Of a stretch of 64,000 nucleotides of DNA, positions 55,398-63,788 are shown piece by piece. This DNA comes from Lachnospiraceae bacterium XBB1006 (GTDB taxonomy: Bacteria > Bacillota > Clostridia > Lachnospirales > Lachnospiraceae). Made by a program: the position numbers and the translations under genes. The stretch spans positions 369,905-433,904 of the forward strand of contig FOXT01000004.1 of assembly GCA_900115795.1 (NCBI GenBank). The letters run 5' to 3'. Numbering within the stretch: the stretch's first letter is position 1; each line of letters opens with the position of its first letter. Below the pieces are notes generated by a model. The model made no database searches. It saw nothing but the letters and a program-made list of their open reading frames with translations, and was not told the origin of the DNA.

Positions 55398-56020
55398 TTA
55401 AATGTTCTTCCAGCTCCATGAATCGATCAAAATCGTTTTAGAATAATCCAGATAGGCCGTAACCATTCTACTAAGGATAGCTAACTCTTCTTCCGTTAAA
55501 TAATTCTTTGCCACAGTAACATCATACTTATGAATCTTGCTATTCGGAGACCCTTCCCATGTTGTGAGTCCCATATGCTCTTTCTCAGCATCCGCTCTGT
55601 TATAAATCACTTCTGCTACAGTCTGACCATGAACAGCATAGTGAAGCTTGTTCTGTACAGCTGCAAAAAAACGCTTTGTTTCCTTTGCTGTGGAATCATA
55701 ACTAATTAAAGTCGCGTAAAACTGTTCAAAATACTCCTTCGTTAAAATACTGCCGCCTTTTTTGAGCCTTTCATCATCGGCAGTTGTTCGAAATTTTCGA
55801 ACAACTGAATTCTCTTCTATTTCACCATCTTCATACAGCTTATGTAAATGATAATTAATAGTGCTCTTTCCTACATCGTAAAGAACACCCATCATTTTTT
55901 GACTTAACCAAACATTTTCATCAGCATAAATTGCTTCTATCCCGCCTTCACCGGTTGCTGTAATAAATGTCAGATACTCTGCCGCAGAGGATCGGATGGA
56001 AATCTCTTTTTCTTAGCCAT
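55398..56020 (-). pseudogene. rhuM: Degraded RhuM family gene
   Basis: ATG at 56020 (GGAGG upstream; TAATG overlap with the previous fragment) starts MAKKK, then a +1 shift leads to EISIRSSAAEYLTFITATGE, IYADENVWLSQKMMGVLYDV and GKSTINYHLHKLYEDGEI, the RhuM N-terminus. Further on, FRTTADD joins directly to ERLKKGGSILTKEYFEQFYA, so about 50 residues are missing; a second gap follows EQF. The C-terminal part (FAAVQNKLHYAVHGQTVAEV, GLTTWEGSP) ends early. RhuM genes sit on mobile islands. Confidence 0.85.
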
Positions 56021-56063
56021 TAGCGAAATACCTCCATAAAAGTTTCCAATTTGTTTGGAATTT

Positions 56064-56195
56064 CTATAATCTCAATGGAGCGCTTCCTTGCATCTGCCTT
56101 TTTCTCAAATTTTCCTGCGTCAATCCATTAAACTCTCGAATTTTGCATAATCGCATTCCAAACGAATTTGCATCAAACTTATACTTATTATTCAT
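56064..56195 (-). pseudogene. Truncated Xre-type regulator
   Basis: Reads MNNKYKFDANSFGMRLCKIR and EFNGLTQEN, the first helices of an Xre helix-turn-helix, then goes out of frame. In another frame KFEKKADARKRSIEIIEIPN and KLETFMEVFR run to a stop that overlaps the rhuM ATG. The unit Xre-rhuM is thus decayed as a whole. The next 230 bases upstream have no gene; a GGAACTGCCGGTTCC palindrome lies at about 56263-56277. Confidence 0.7.
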
Positions 56196-56429
56196 AGTAA
56201 AAACTCCGTTTCTTATGAATAATTCTATTATAGCCAACTTATTTACGCAAGGAACCGGCAGTTCCTATTTTTAATATATAGAGCAAATAACAAACCCGCC
56301 CAGTATCAACAACTAAATCATATCCTTCCGTTGGGAAGAAATACTCTGCAATGCTTTGGTCCTTTTTGAAGTTGTTTCAATAGCGTCCTCGATTGTTCAT
56401 ATTTCTTTAACAAGGCTGGCAAGAATCTG

Positions 56430-57089
56430 TCACAAAATCCAGGCAATCCCCTTAGCTAATCGGATATCAGCATCATTAAAGTGATTTCCCGGATTCAACT
56501 CAAAAACGGTATCTATACCACTGTCTTTGTAATGTCTGTAAATTTCATTGGTTTTATCTTCCACTGCGCTAAGAAGTACATTCCTTGTATGTGTCTCTTT
56601 ATCACCAAGCGAAAAATAAACCCTGTCAGGCCTTCTGCAAAATTTATTATTTTCGGTATATTCTACAAAATCAGGAAACCACATGGAACCCGATGCACTC
56701 ACGACTCTTGAAAATATATCCGTTTTGTACAGGCTGTAGATAGCAAATAAGCCTGCCAAAGAATAACCTGCTATGGCTATATATTCCGGTACGGCATCAA
56801 GTTCCTTCTTTATTGCTGGGATTATGCTATCGGTAAGTTTACAAAGATATTTGTCTGCGCCCCCTGTACACGGACTGTCTTTTTTTCTTAAGGGCGGACA
56901 TTCCCACGGTGACATCTCATCTTCCCAGTTAATGTCACTTATGACAGCAAGGTTTACCTTCTTATCTGTTATAGAACAAAGTATACTGTATACGCTGCTG
57001 CCATCCCCCTGAAATGTGTTTACAATTACAAGCGGAACAGTTTCATTCCTGTCACCATATAAATAAATATGCTTTCCTTCAGCTATCAT
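56430..57089 (-). CDS. Alpha/beta hydrolase, siderophore-esterase-like
   Basis: 219 residues. Nucleophile elbow AGYSLAGLFA (Ser about 129), upstream VIVNTFQGDG, and a final NPGNHFNDADIR with the catalytic His. The shape fits the IroE/BesA type of trilactone siderophore esterases, with IINWEDEMSPW and GGADKYL near the usual oxyanion segments. No signal peptide, so it would act in the cytoplasm. A remnant of an NRPS adenylation domain lies 450 bases upstream, which is consistent with a former siderophore or peptide locus, but this is inference. Confidence 0.75.
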   Translation of the reverse strand: MIAEGKHIYLYGDRNETVPLVIVNTFQGDGSSVYSILCSITDKKVNLAVISDINWEDEMSPWECPPLRKKDSPCTGGADKYLCKLTDSIIPAIKKELDAVPEYIAIAGYSLAGLFAIYSLYKTDIFSRVVSASGSMWFPDFVEYTENNKFCRRPDRVYFSLGDKETHTRNVLLSAVEDKTNEIYRHYKDSGIDTVFELNPGNHFNDADIRLAKGIAWIL

Positions 57090-57537
57090 TTCTTCATTTG
57101 CCCTGCTACTAAAAACATATACAAAAGTGTATATGCTAGATGATTCGCTACAATCTTACGATTTGTAGTTACTGCTTCAATGTGTATGCTTTGGCGATTG
57201 CAAGCAATACGCTACTCACAAGTTCTTGTACACTCCACAGTCGTAAATTCCCGACTAAGCCATCGGTACATATCTATAAACGCTTGTCATGCTGTTTTAT
57301 AGATGTTTTCATCTATTTAGCTTTTCCTTTCCTAGATTTTTATTTGCTACTTGGTTTTCGTAGACTTATACCATTACTCAAACACAACCATCAGGTTTCT
57401 ACGCCGTAGTTAGCAGGACTGTTTCAAACTGCTCTGGTATTTCCTGTGTTTTCAGTAGTTTTAAGTTACCAACTAATACCTTGGATTTTAGGTATCTTTG
57501 AGTATATTTACTCACATTTGACAATATTTTTAGTTAC
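57090..57537. other. Non-coding stretch, possible decayed insertion
   Basis: No convincing gene on either strand. It holds several small stems, among them ATATACAAAAGTGTATAT near 57117 and CATCTATAAAACA... paired with TATAGATG near 57290. On the minus strand a stop-free piece KVLVGNLKLLKTQEIPEQFE occurs near 57470 but is not recognised. It looks like a worn mobile element between the esterase gene and the NRPS fragment. Confidence 0.4.
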
Positions 57538-57742
57538 TTAACAGTTTCTCCTTAATACGCTTGGGAGTGCTGCCTTATCAACCTTTCCGTTAGTATTAGA
57601 CGGAAGACTCTTAAACTCAACGAAATATTCCGGAATCATGAAATCCGTTGGGATGAGTTTCTCAAAGGCTGTGTGCCTGCGCTTTCCACCATCTTCATTC
57701 TGCCGGGTTAAAAGCTTGGCGCCCCCAGAGGTATTGATCTAT
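57538..57742 (-). pseudogene. C-terminal fragment of an NRPS adenylation domain
   Basis: The minus strand reads GAKLLTRQNEDGGKRRHTAF, EKLIPTDFMIPEYFVEFKSL and PSNTNGKVDKAALPSVL to a stop. PxYFVEFxSLPxNxNGKVDxxAL is the A10 region of amino-acid adenylation domains. Everything upstream is lost. Confidence 0.85.
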
Positions 57743-57848
57743 GTAAGTTTTATTCCGTTCTACAAATTTGAAGTTATTTTATTGTAGTTTTAAAAATCAT
57801 ATTCTCCTTCATAAACAGTCATAACCATATACTCGCTGTGCCGATTTC

Positions 57849-58370
57849 TTACAATTCTTTCTTTAAAACTATTTTTTCTTCTGTTCTATAATCTTCATAG
57901 AAGCCCTGCTTCAAAAACAGTTTAATTGCCGTGTTGTCGATAGCAATATCGTCATACAGAACGGATATGCCGTTTTCTTTAGCCGCCGCACAAAGCATTT
58001 CGAGCCCTTTTGCTCCATATCCTTTTCCACGGAATTTAGAGAGAATAATTACATTAGCAACATAGCCATCATATTCCGAATCGTAGTGATATGCTATTTC
58101 GCCTACAAATCCGTTATCATCTTTTAGGTATCTATAATATCTTCTGTTTTCATGATTAACTATCCAATATTCATACCAGACCTGCCATCTTTCCCTCGGA
58201 AAAAGAATCGTTCCTCCCCAGGCATGATTGTATGCCATTGTTTCCTCGTCAGCCATAAGGCTTTTTCTAAACCACATTTCTTCAAGTGTGGGTACTACCA
58301 ATTCCAGCATCTTATTTTTCTCCCTAATAATTGCAGTATCTTGAACTGTACTCAATTCTTCGTATGCCAT
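57849..58370 (-). CDS. GNAT family N-acetyltransferase
   Basis: 173 residues with the acetyl-CoA loop SKFRGKGYGAKGLEMLC and the C-terminal IAIDNTAIKLFLKQGFYEDY. Upstream YLKDDNGFVGEIAYHYDSEY supplies the beta strands. Full length; the acceptor is unknown. AAGGAT precedes the ATG. Confidence 0.88.
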   Translation of the reverse strand: MAYEELSTVQDTAIIREKNKMLELVVPTLEEMWFRKSLMADEETMAYNHAWGGTILFPRERWQVWYEYWIVNHENRRYYRYLKDDNGFVGEIAYHYDSEYDGYVANVIILSKFRGKGYGAKGLEMLCAAAKENGISVLYDDIAIDNTAIKLFLKQGFYEDYRTEEKIVLKKEL

Positions 58371-58389
58371 TTCGTTGATCCTTTATCCT

Positions 58390-58745
58390 TTAATCCTCAC
58401 GCTTAAAGATATAGTTATGCCAAACGGTTCCATCTAGTCCCATTTCTTCCGAGAAAGAAAACAATCCTTTCGAAGCTTCTGTCAGCCCATCCAGTGTATG
58501 TGCGATAAAATTCCGATCGTATTCTTCTCCATCTATCGTAGTAAGACTTCTTTCAGGTAAAATGTTATGGCCGGATTCTTTTCACGAGCAATCAAAAGGC
58601 TCTCTTCGCTGAAATCTATCCCAACCACTTCATATCCGCTGTTTTGAATATGCCTCGAGTTATATCCTGCGCCACAACACAAATCTAAAAATCTGCTTCC
58701 TTTGTCAAGCTGATTCACAAAATCCATCAAACATGGCGGATCCGC
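58390..58745 (-). pseudogene. Broken SAM-dependent methyltransferase
   Basis: N-terminal part CLMDFVNQLDKGSRFLDLCC and GAGYNSRHIQNSGYEVVGID has motif I and post-I. After YLKE the frame shifts, and the end continues as SLTTIDGEEYDRNFIAHTLD and SEEMGLDGTVWHNYIFKRED. The middle (motifs II-IV) is deleted. Confidence 0.88.
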
Positions 58746-58790
58746 CTCACCGCCCTATGTATCTTCTCCTGTCCCTATCCCTAAGGACCA

Positions 58791-58886
58791 CTACAGAATA
58801 AATAGCAGAATAATCAGAGGCAGTGCCTTCCGATAATCTTTGTTTACGAACAAATAGGCAGCGCCAAACAAGAACCCACTAATCAT
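58791..58886 (-). pseudogene. C-terminal remnant of a membrane (CPBP-like) protein
   Basis: Reads MISGFLFGAAYLFVNKDYRK and ALPLIILLFIL to a stop, the pattern of a CPBP-type last helix pair. It is bounded on both sides by GTCCCTGGGGAC / GTCCTTAGGGAC palindromic blocks that look like short dispersed repeats. Confidence 0.6.
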
Positions 58887-58902
58887 CGCCAAGTGACACT
58901 TT

Positions 58903-59727
58903 TTATGAGCCACTGACCCCGTCCCCAGGGACCATCAATCTCGACAAACTTGAATTTGTGTGCAAGCCATAGAATTGGAGATAGGTTTCCATGTTAGACT
59001 TGATGTAGTCTCCGCTGTGATTCCCCTCAAACAGGTGGTTTTGCACATCAGCTCCGTTCTGCCGCAGCAGTTGAAACAGCTTTTCGCAGGCGCGATAGAA
59101 CTGCCCCTCGTCTTCTTTTCCATCGTCCAGAAATACATGCAAATCATCAAATAACGTCTGTTTCGCAATGGAAATTGGGTCGTTTTTCAGCCACATCGTT
59201 TCATCCGCGAAATAACACTCGTCTTCATCTGCGTAGGACAAGTCAATGGCCGGCATATGTCCGCCGATTTTGGAAAACAGTTCCTGGTGTCTCAACCCTA
59301 TACTTAAAGCAGTGTATCCCCCGGAGGAAATGCCGCCGATATATCTTGCTGAGCGACCTCTGATGGTATGAAATGTATTGTCAACAAACGGTATGAGTTC
59401 GCCAAGCAGATAGTCTTCATACCGCCCTTTGTGGACGACGCCGTTTTTTCCTTTAAGCTCTCGATAAAGCTTGGCAGAGTTGATCCCCCTGCTGTTGTCC
59501 AGATTCGGGCATACCACAATCAGGGGCTGTATTTTTCCTGCTTCAATCATGTCATCTGCTGTCTTCTGCATTCCAAGCCACTGAAGAAGGCTTTCGTTGC
59601 CTGTTCTGCCATGAAGGAAATACAGAACCGGCAGGGCGATGTTATCATTTACATCTGGACGATAAACTGCCAGATTCATTTTCTTTCCGAGGATTCGGCT
59701 GTCAATTGTTTTCGTAATTATGCTCAT
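58903..59727 (-). CDS. Esterase of the FrmB/S-formylglutathione hydrolase-like type
   Basis: 274 residues from 59727 (GAGGAGGAG before ATG). PVLYFLHGRTGNESLLQWLG gives the oxyanion region, GGISSGGYTALSIGL the nucleophile Ser, and FEGNHSGDYIKSNM the catalytic His; an Asp lies in FLDDGKEDEG. The last 20 residues read into a repeat-like segment, so the natural C-terminus was probably altered. Likely a cytoplasmic carboxylesterase. Confidence 0.85.
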   Translation of the reverse strand: MSIITKTIDSRILGKKMNLAVYRPDVNDNIALPVLYFLHGRTGNESLLQWLGMQKTADDMIEAGKIQPLIVVCPNLDNSRGINSAKLYRELKGKNGVVHKGRYEDYLLGELIPFVDNTFHTIRGRSARYIGGISSGGYTALSIGLRHQELFSKIGGHMPAIDLSYADEDECYFADETMWLKNDPISIAKQTLFDDLHVFLDDGKEDEGQFYRACEKLFQLLRQNGADVQNHLFEGNHSGDYIKSNMETYLQFYGLHTNSSLSRLMVPGDGVSGS

Positions 59728-59808
59728 ATTACTCCTCCTCAAACTTCGATTTTCTTAGTCAGTTTTAACTAAAATATAATCCTTACTAATCACATCAATA
59801 ATGGATTA

Positions 59809-60324
59809 TCACAGTTTCCAAACACTTTTACTTATTTCATAAACTCCATCGTGATATTCTCCTTCTCCTTCAAAGAAGGTTTCAAATCCGCACTTTTCCA
59901 AAACACGTCCTGAGGAAACATTTTCCAGGAGTCGAATGCCATATACTTCTTCAATCCCAACTCTTTTTGCCATAAGCGGAAGAAATGCTTTTACTGCTTC
60001 TGTTGCATAGCCCTTGCAAGTATATGCTTTTGCCACATGATATCCTATTTCCCACTTGCCTTCTCCGATAGGTACAAGTTGAACATACCCTATATTTGTA
60101 TCGTCGACTTTCAGAATCACTGCATAGACCAGTGGACCATCCGTAGAACCATATTGAGACATCAAAAACTCCACCGTTCCTTTTGCATCTTCCAATGTTT
60201 CGAAGACTTCATCCGGTACGAATCTTCTTGTATCCTCATCCAAAGAATTCTTATGGATATCCATAGCCATATCCATAGTCATTTCGGTAATTATTAATCG
60301 TTCTGTTTCAACTAATACATTCAT
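59809..60324 (-). CDS. GNAT family N-acetyltransferase (RimJ/RimL-like)
   Basis: 171 residues. Opens VETERLIITEMTMDMAM, the RimJ/RimL start; acetyl-CoA loop YHVAKAYTCKGYATEAVKAF; end LLENVSSGRVLEKCGFETFF. AAGGGAG precedes the ATG. Acceptor unknown. Confidence 0.9.
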   Translation of the reverse strand: MNVLVETERLIITEMTMDMAMDIHKNSLDEDTRRFVPDEVFETLEDAKGTVEFLMSQYGSTDGPLVYAVILKVDDTNIGYVQLVPIGEGKWEIGYHVAKAYTCKGYATEAVKAFLPLMAKRVGIEEVYGIRLLENVSSGRVLEKCGFETFFEGEGEYHDGVYEISKSVWKL

Positions 60325-60354
60325 AGTATCTCCCTTAAATGCACTTATAGAAAT

Positions 60355-60978
60355 CTAGGATTTCATTGTTTTTCTTACAGAATCCTCTGCACACGGTGCA
60401 CCCACAAGTCTGTCAAAAGTGGCAAGCTTTGGTATCTTATGCTTTTCAGCCACACAAATCATCATGTATCCAATCATGGTGCCCAGTACGTTCAGCATAA
60501 GATCATCCACATCAAAGAGTCTATAGGATCCCTTGAATAAAAAATACAATCCCGTAAGCTGTCCAAACTCAATAAATGCGGTAAATCCTAAACCGGTTAA
60601 CGCAGTTTCTTTCAAATCAAATCCGGCACCATACTTCAGAAACATTCCTAAAGGAATCGTCATAACAATGTTGAACAGCACCTGACAGGTAACCCGAACA
60701 ACGGAATCCTTCATCAAATCGACGATAAAATGAAAGGGAATAATCTGACACCGGATGCTAAACTCAGCTGCCTGCTCCATTGTTGGAAGTGGAAAAAACA
60801 CCAGCTCCACTACACAGCAAAGGTACATTACAAACATCTGCTTAACCGCAATTTCTAAAAAATTGACTTTCTTCGAAGCAAATATCTTAACCCCCATGAT
60901 TAAAAATGTGGCGAACATACCATACTGAACGTAAATTCTCAATCCTTCCTTAATGCTATCGATCCATGTTATATTCAT
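60355..60978 (-). CDS. VanZ family membrane protein
   Basis: 207 residues, about five spans. Typical VanZ pieces: NIVMTIPLGMFLKYGAGF, FTAFIEFGQLTGLYFL and DVDDLMLNVLGTMIGYM. VanZ gives low teicoplanin resistance in enterococci; most family members have no known role. AAGGAGG eight bases before the ATG. A promoter overlapping a palindrome lies upstream. Confidence 0.9.
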   Translation of the reverse strand: MNITWIDSIKEGLRIYVQYGMFATFLIMGVKIFASKKVNFLEIAVKQMFVMYLCCVVELVFFPLPTMEQAAEFSIRCQIIPFHFIVDLMKDSVVRVTCQVLFNIVMTIPLGMFLKYGAGFDLKETALTGLGFTAFIEFGQLTGLYFLFKGSYRLFDVDDLMLNVLGTMIGYMMICVAEKHKIPKLATFDRLVGAPCAEDSVRKTMKS

Positions 60979-61018
60979 AATAAAACCTCCTTATCTTTAG
61001 TAACGCTTTACATCTTTC

Positions 61019-61055
61019 ATACTTAAAGTATAAGGAGATTTTATTATTTTCTAAA
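61019..61055 (-). promoter_or_regulatory. vanZ-like gene promoter with 13-base palindrome
   Basis: Minus strand TTTAGA, 17 bases, TATACT; the -10 box is part of the perfect palindrome ATACTTTAAGTAT (61019-61031). Confidence 0.6.
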
Positions 61056-61111
61056 TCGAATTCTCTTACATTAAGGGAGGCACTTCTTACATTTGTGTAA
61101 TAAATACAATA

Positions 61112-61945
61112 CTATCGTCCCATTTTGGTTGCAAACTTCTTCAATTCCTCTGGAATATGTATGGTCTGTGGACATACCTTTTCGCAACTATGGCAACCGA
61201 TACAACTCTCCGGTTGTTTGTCAGCCGCAACCGATGCCAGAGCCATCGGTGCTATAAACGCGCCGGAACCTGCCATCTTTCGATCTCATTTAACGGCTTA
61301 CTTTCCTCATAGGTTTTAATATTGGCTTTTACCTGCTCTAAATCTGACATTCCGGACAACGTAACCGTAACGCTTGGTATACCCTGTAAAAAGCGAAACG
61401 CCCATGCCGTAATCTCTTCCTCCGGTCGTAACTCCTTCAGCTTCTTACTGTATTGCTCCGATAAGTTTGCAAGTTGTCCACCTCGTACCGGCTCCATTAC
61501 CCATACCGGAATGTTCCATTTTTCTAAAAGCTCCACCTTTCCCTTGGCATCCTGGAACTGACAATCAAAATAATTCAATTCAATCTGGCAAAATTCCATT
61601 TCCTTGCCATAAGCGTCTAAAAATTTCTACATACAGGCAATATCGCCATGGGCAGAAAAACCAAGATGCCTGATTCTGCCGTTATTTTTCTGCTCCATTA
61701 AATAATCATAAATGCCGTATTGTGGATCCAAATACTGATTTACATTCATTTCACAAACATTGTGAAAAAGGTAAAAATCAAAATAATCCACCTGACATTT
61801 TCTTAATTGTTCTTCAAATATTTCTTTCACCTTAGGCATATTGGAAAGATCATAGCCCGGAAACTTTGATGCGAGATAGAACTTGTTTCTCGGATACGCT
61901 TTTAAAAGTTTTCCCACCACCAATTCCGAATTGTCTCCATTTTTA
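61112..61945 (-). pseudogene. Broken aldo/keto reductase with ferredoxin-like tail
   Basis: Three blocks in order: DNSELVVGKLLKAYPRNKFY to DIACM, an in-frame TAG, KFLDAYGKEMEFCQIELNYF to WQVPA, a +1 shift, then MAGSGAFIAPMALASVAADK and CIGCHSCEKVCPQTIHIPEE to a stop. The CxxCxxxxxCP tail is the 4Fe-4S end of this reductase class. About 50 N-terminal residues are also gone. Confidence 0.9.
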
Positions 61946-62129
61946 TGGCAATATTATACTACGAATTCTTTTTTTCCCGCAAGTCTTCCTGTAATTTTTT
62001 AGGGTTTACGCACCGTTGATTGTTTGACTCTTCATGTAAACTCCATCAACTATTTCCTTTACATCATCCTAAAATATGCTTATATTCCTCCAGCAGCTCA
62101 TGGGAATACTCCTTCTGAGAATCTAGGCA
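61946..62129. other. Intergenic with a small gene remnant
   Basis: The minus strand at about 62071-62126 reads DSQKEYSHELLEEYKHILG and a stop, which looks like the end of a lost helical protein. Nothing else is recognised. Confidence 0.4.
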
Positions 62130-62549
62130 TTATTTTATCAATTCAAACTCTTCACAAATAACTTTTGCATCTTCACTAAAAGCCATATCTATTGATTCAA
62201 GTTCGCTCTCCAAGAATTCCTTATGAACCTGACGCCAATAATCAAGGCTTCTATCGCCTTCTCCCTCTTTATATGCATGCTCTGCAGTTACATCCTTAAA
62301 AGGACAAATAGTAATCTTAGTTGTGCGTACGATACAAACTGCATTGTCCTTAGAATCAAGAATAACGCTGTACTCTCCAACCTTAGGAATTGGTTCATTT
62401 TTCACTGCATACGTATCGTAAGATGAGCATGTTGCTGTTTTTGTCCCTTCGCACACAAGTGCTGCTAATTTATCTGGGGCATCAGAAAATGCCCACGCTT
62501 CATATTCTCCTGTTAATCCTGATTGTTTCCATAATTGTTCTGCTGTCAT
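62130..62549 (-). CDS. ASCH domain protein
   Basis: 139 residues from 62549 (AGGAG seven bases upstream). The ASCH pattern is clear: LVCEGTKTATCSSYDTYAVK, PKVGEYSVILDSKDNAVCIV and EGEGDRSLDYWRQVHKEFLE. ASCH domains bind RNA or modified nucleosides; some hydrolyse acetylcytidine. Precise role unknown. Confidence 0.9.
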   Translation of the reverse strand: MTAEQLWKQSGLTGEYEAWAFSDAPDKLAALVCEGTKTATCSSYDTYAVKNEPIPKVGEYSVILDSKDNAVCIVRTTKITICPFKDVTAEHAYKEGEGDRSLDYWRQVHKEFLESELESIDMAFSEDAKVICEEFELIK

Positions 62550-62606
62550 TTTTATTCTCCTACAAATCATTCGAATATATTGGGATTTCAATCTTCTCCT
62601 TTATTG

Positions 62607-63173
62607 TCAGTATCGGTCTCCATATTCCTTTCGTGCTTCTGCCGTCCATTGGGAGATGAAATCCGTCTTCGCATCTGTATATGCATCCCGGTCATGCTCA
62701 TATTGTTTCCAAAGCCGGAGCTTCAAGGTTTCATATTCTTTTGCCACGGCAGGATGCTCGTTCAAATAATCACGGAAGTACAGTTCATCATTGTCCCCGG
62801 CGTACCGCAGATGGATATGATATACTTTATCCGCAAATCCGTTTTCAGTATATCCCTTATTAAGTGAAATCCGGTTTGCCTCGGCGTACATGACGATAAA
62901 ACCGCTCTGTTCCAATAGTTGTGCTATATCTTTCATGTCAGCGCTTTGAGGAATCTCAATCATCACATCAACAATATTTTTAGCCCATATTCCCTGAATG
63001 GCGGTGCTTCCGATATGACTGATCCGCACAACAGGCTGAGCATCTAATAGACCGGTCAGCGTTTGCCTGATCTCATTGAAGCTCTCTTTCCACCGATCAT
63101 CGTGCGGCACAAGAAAGATGGGAAACAATGCCCATAACTCTTCCAATGTCATTTTAGATAAATCTTTTCCCAT
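62607..63173 (-). CDS. GrpB family nucleotidyltransferase-like protein
   Basis: 188 residues from 63173 (GGAGG eight bases upstream). LEELWALFPIFLVPHDDRWK, then ISHIGSTAIQGIWAKNIVDV with the GSTA/VxGxxAKxxVD core of GrpB, and YHIHLRYAGDNDELYFRDYL. Fold is nucleotidyltransferase-like; activity unknown. It lies 57 bases upstream of the ASCH gene. Confidence 0.92.
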   Translation of the reverse strand: MGKDLSKMTLEELWALFPIFLVPHDDRWKESFNEIRQTLTGLLDAQPVVRISHIGSTAIQGIWAKNIVDVMIEIPQSADMKDIAQLLEQSGFIVMYAEANRISLNKGYTENGFADKVYHIHLRYAGDNDELYFRDYLNEHPAVAKEYETLKLRLWKQYEHDRDAYTDAKTDFISQWTAEARKEYGDRY

Positions 63174-63236
63174 GCCAAAGGCCTCCGTAAATTGCGATTG
63201 GGAATGAACCATTCCCATGGGGTTTATAAACCATTA

Positions 63237-63683
63237 CTATTTTTTTCTTATGTACTCGTGCACATGCCAAAACAAACTAAGTGCTGTCTCTATGTCATGG
63301 GTTTCCCATGTTGCACAATCCTTTGTGAAACTGCCTTTCCAGGGAAAGCTATTAGGCCCTTCAAAGTAATGCGTGTCCGTCAGCTTTAATTCACAAACGC
63401 AATGATCTTGAGATGGATAAGCTGTTTTATTATCATAATCTCTTATTGCCTCTATTACGCCATTGAATATGATAGGATAAGTTTCTTCGTGAGAAGGTTC
63501 CCATGCCCTTGCTTTGTCCTTAACCGTAATACAAGTGATATTGGGAGACAACTCTAAAGCCTCCTTGTGGGATGCGGCACACCCTATGTTTGCAAAGTAC
63601 GGTACATCACAAAAGCACATAACGCTTTCACCGATTTCGGCAACATGGATCCCGTTTATATAGAATGAATCTATAGGAGACAA
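63237..63683 (-). CDS. Unknown protein, possibly 5'-truncated by IS110-type element
   Basis: About 148 residues if it starts at a TTG at 63683; there is no ATG or ribosome site in the right place, and a stop lies just upstream in frame. The sequence is soluble, with IGESVMCFCDVPYFANIGCA, WEPSHEETYPIIFNGVIEAI and a final TALSLFWHVHEYIRK. Not recognised. The transposase element begins only some six bases away, so the start may have been removed. Confidence 0.6.
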   Translation of the reverse strand: MSPIDSFYINGIHVAEIGESVMCFCDVPYFANIGCAASHKEALELSPNITCITVKDKARAWEPSHEETYPIIFNGVIEAIRDYDNKTAYPSQDHCVCELKLTDTHYFEGPNSFPWKGSFTKDCATWETHDIETALSLFWHVHEYIRKK

Positions 63684-63688
63684 TATGA

Positions 63689-63788
63689 AGTGACCTCACA
63701 ATTGTAGATTCGTGGATTTACCTGTAAAATATTATTTGTTAAAGAATAATAAGGTAACAGGGATTACCGCATACAAGAGGAGGTCACT
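63689..63788 (+). promoter_or_regulatory. Left-end leader of the IS110-type element
   Basis: A perfect 9-base inverted repeat, AGTGACCTC (63689-63697) and GAGGTCACT (63780-63788), frames the leader; the second copy includes the ribosome site and touches the ATG. Inside lies a promoter TTGTAG, 17 bases, TAAAAT (63702-63730). Confidence 0.65.
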
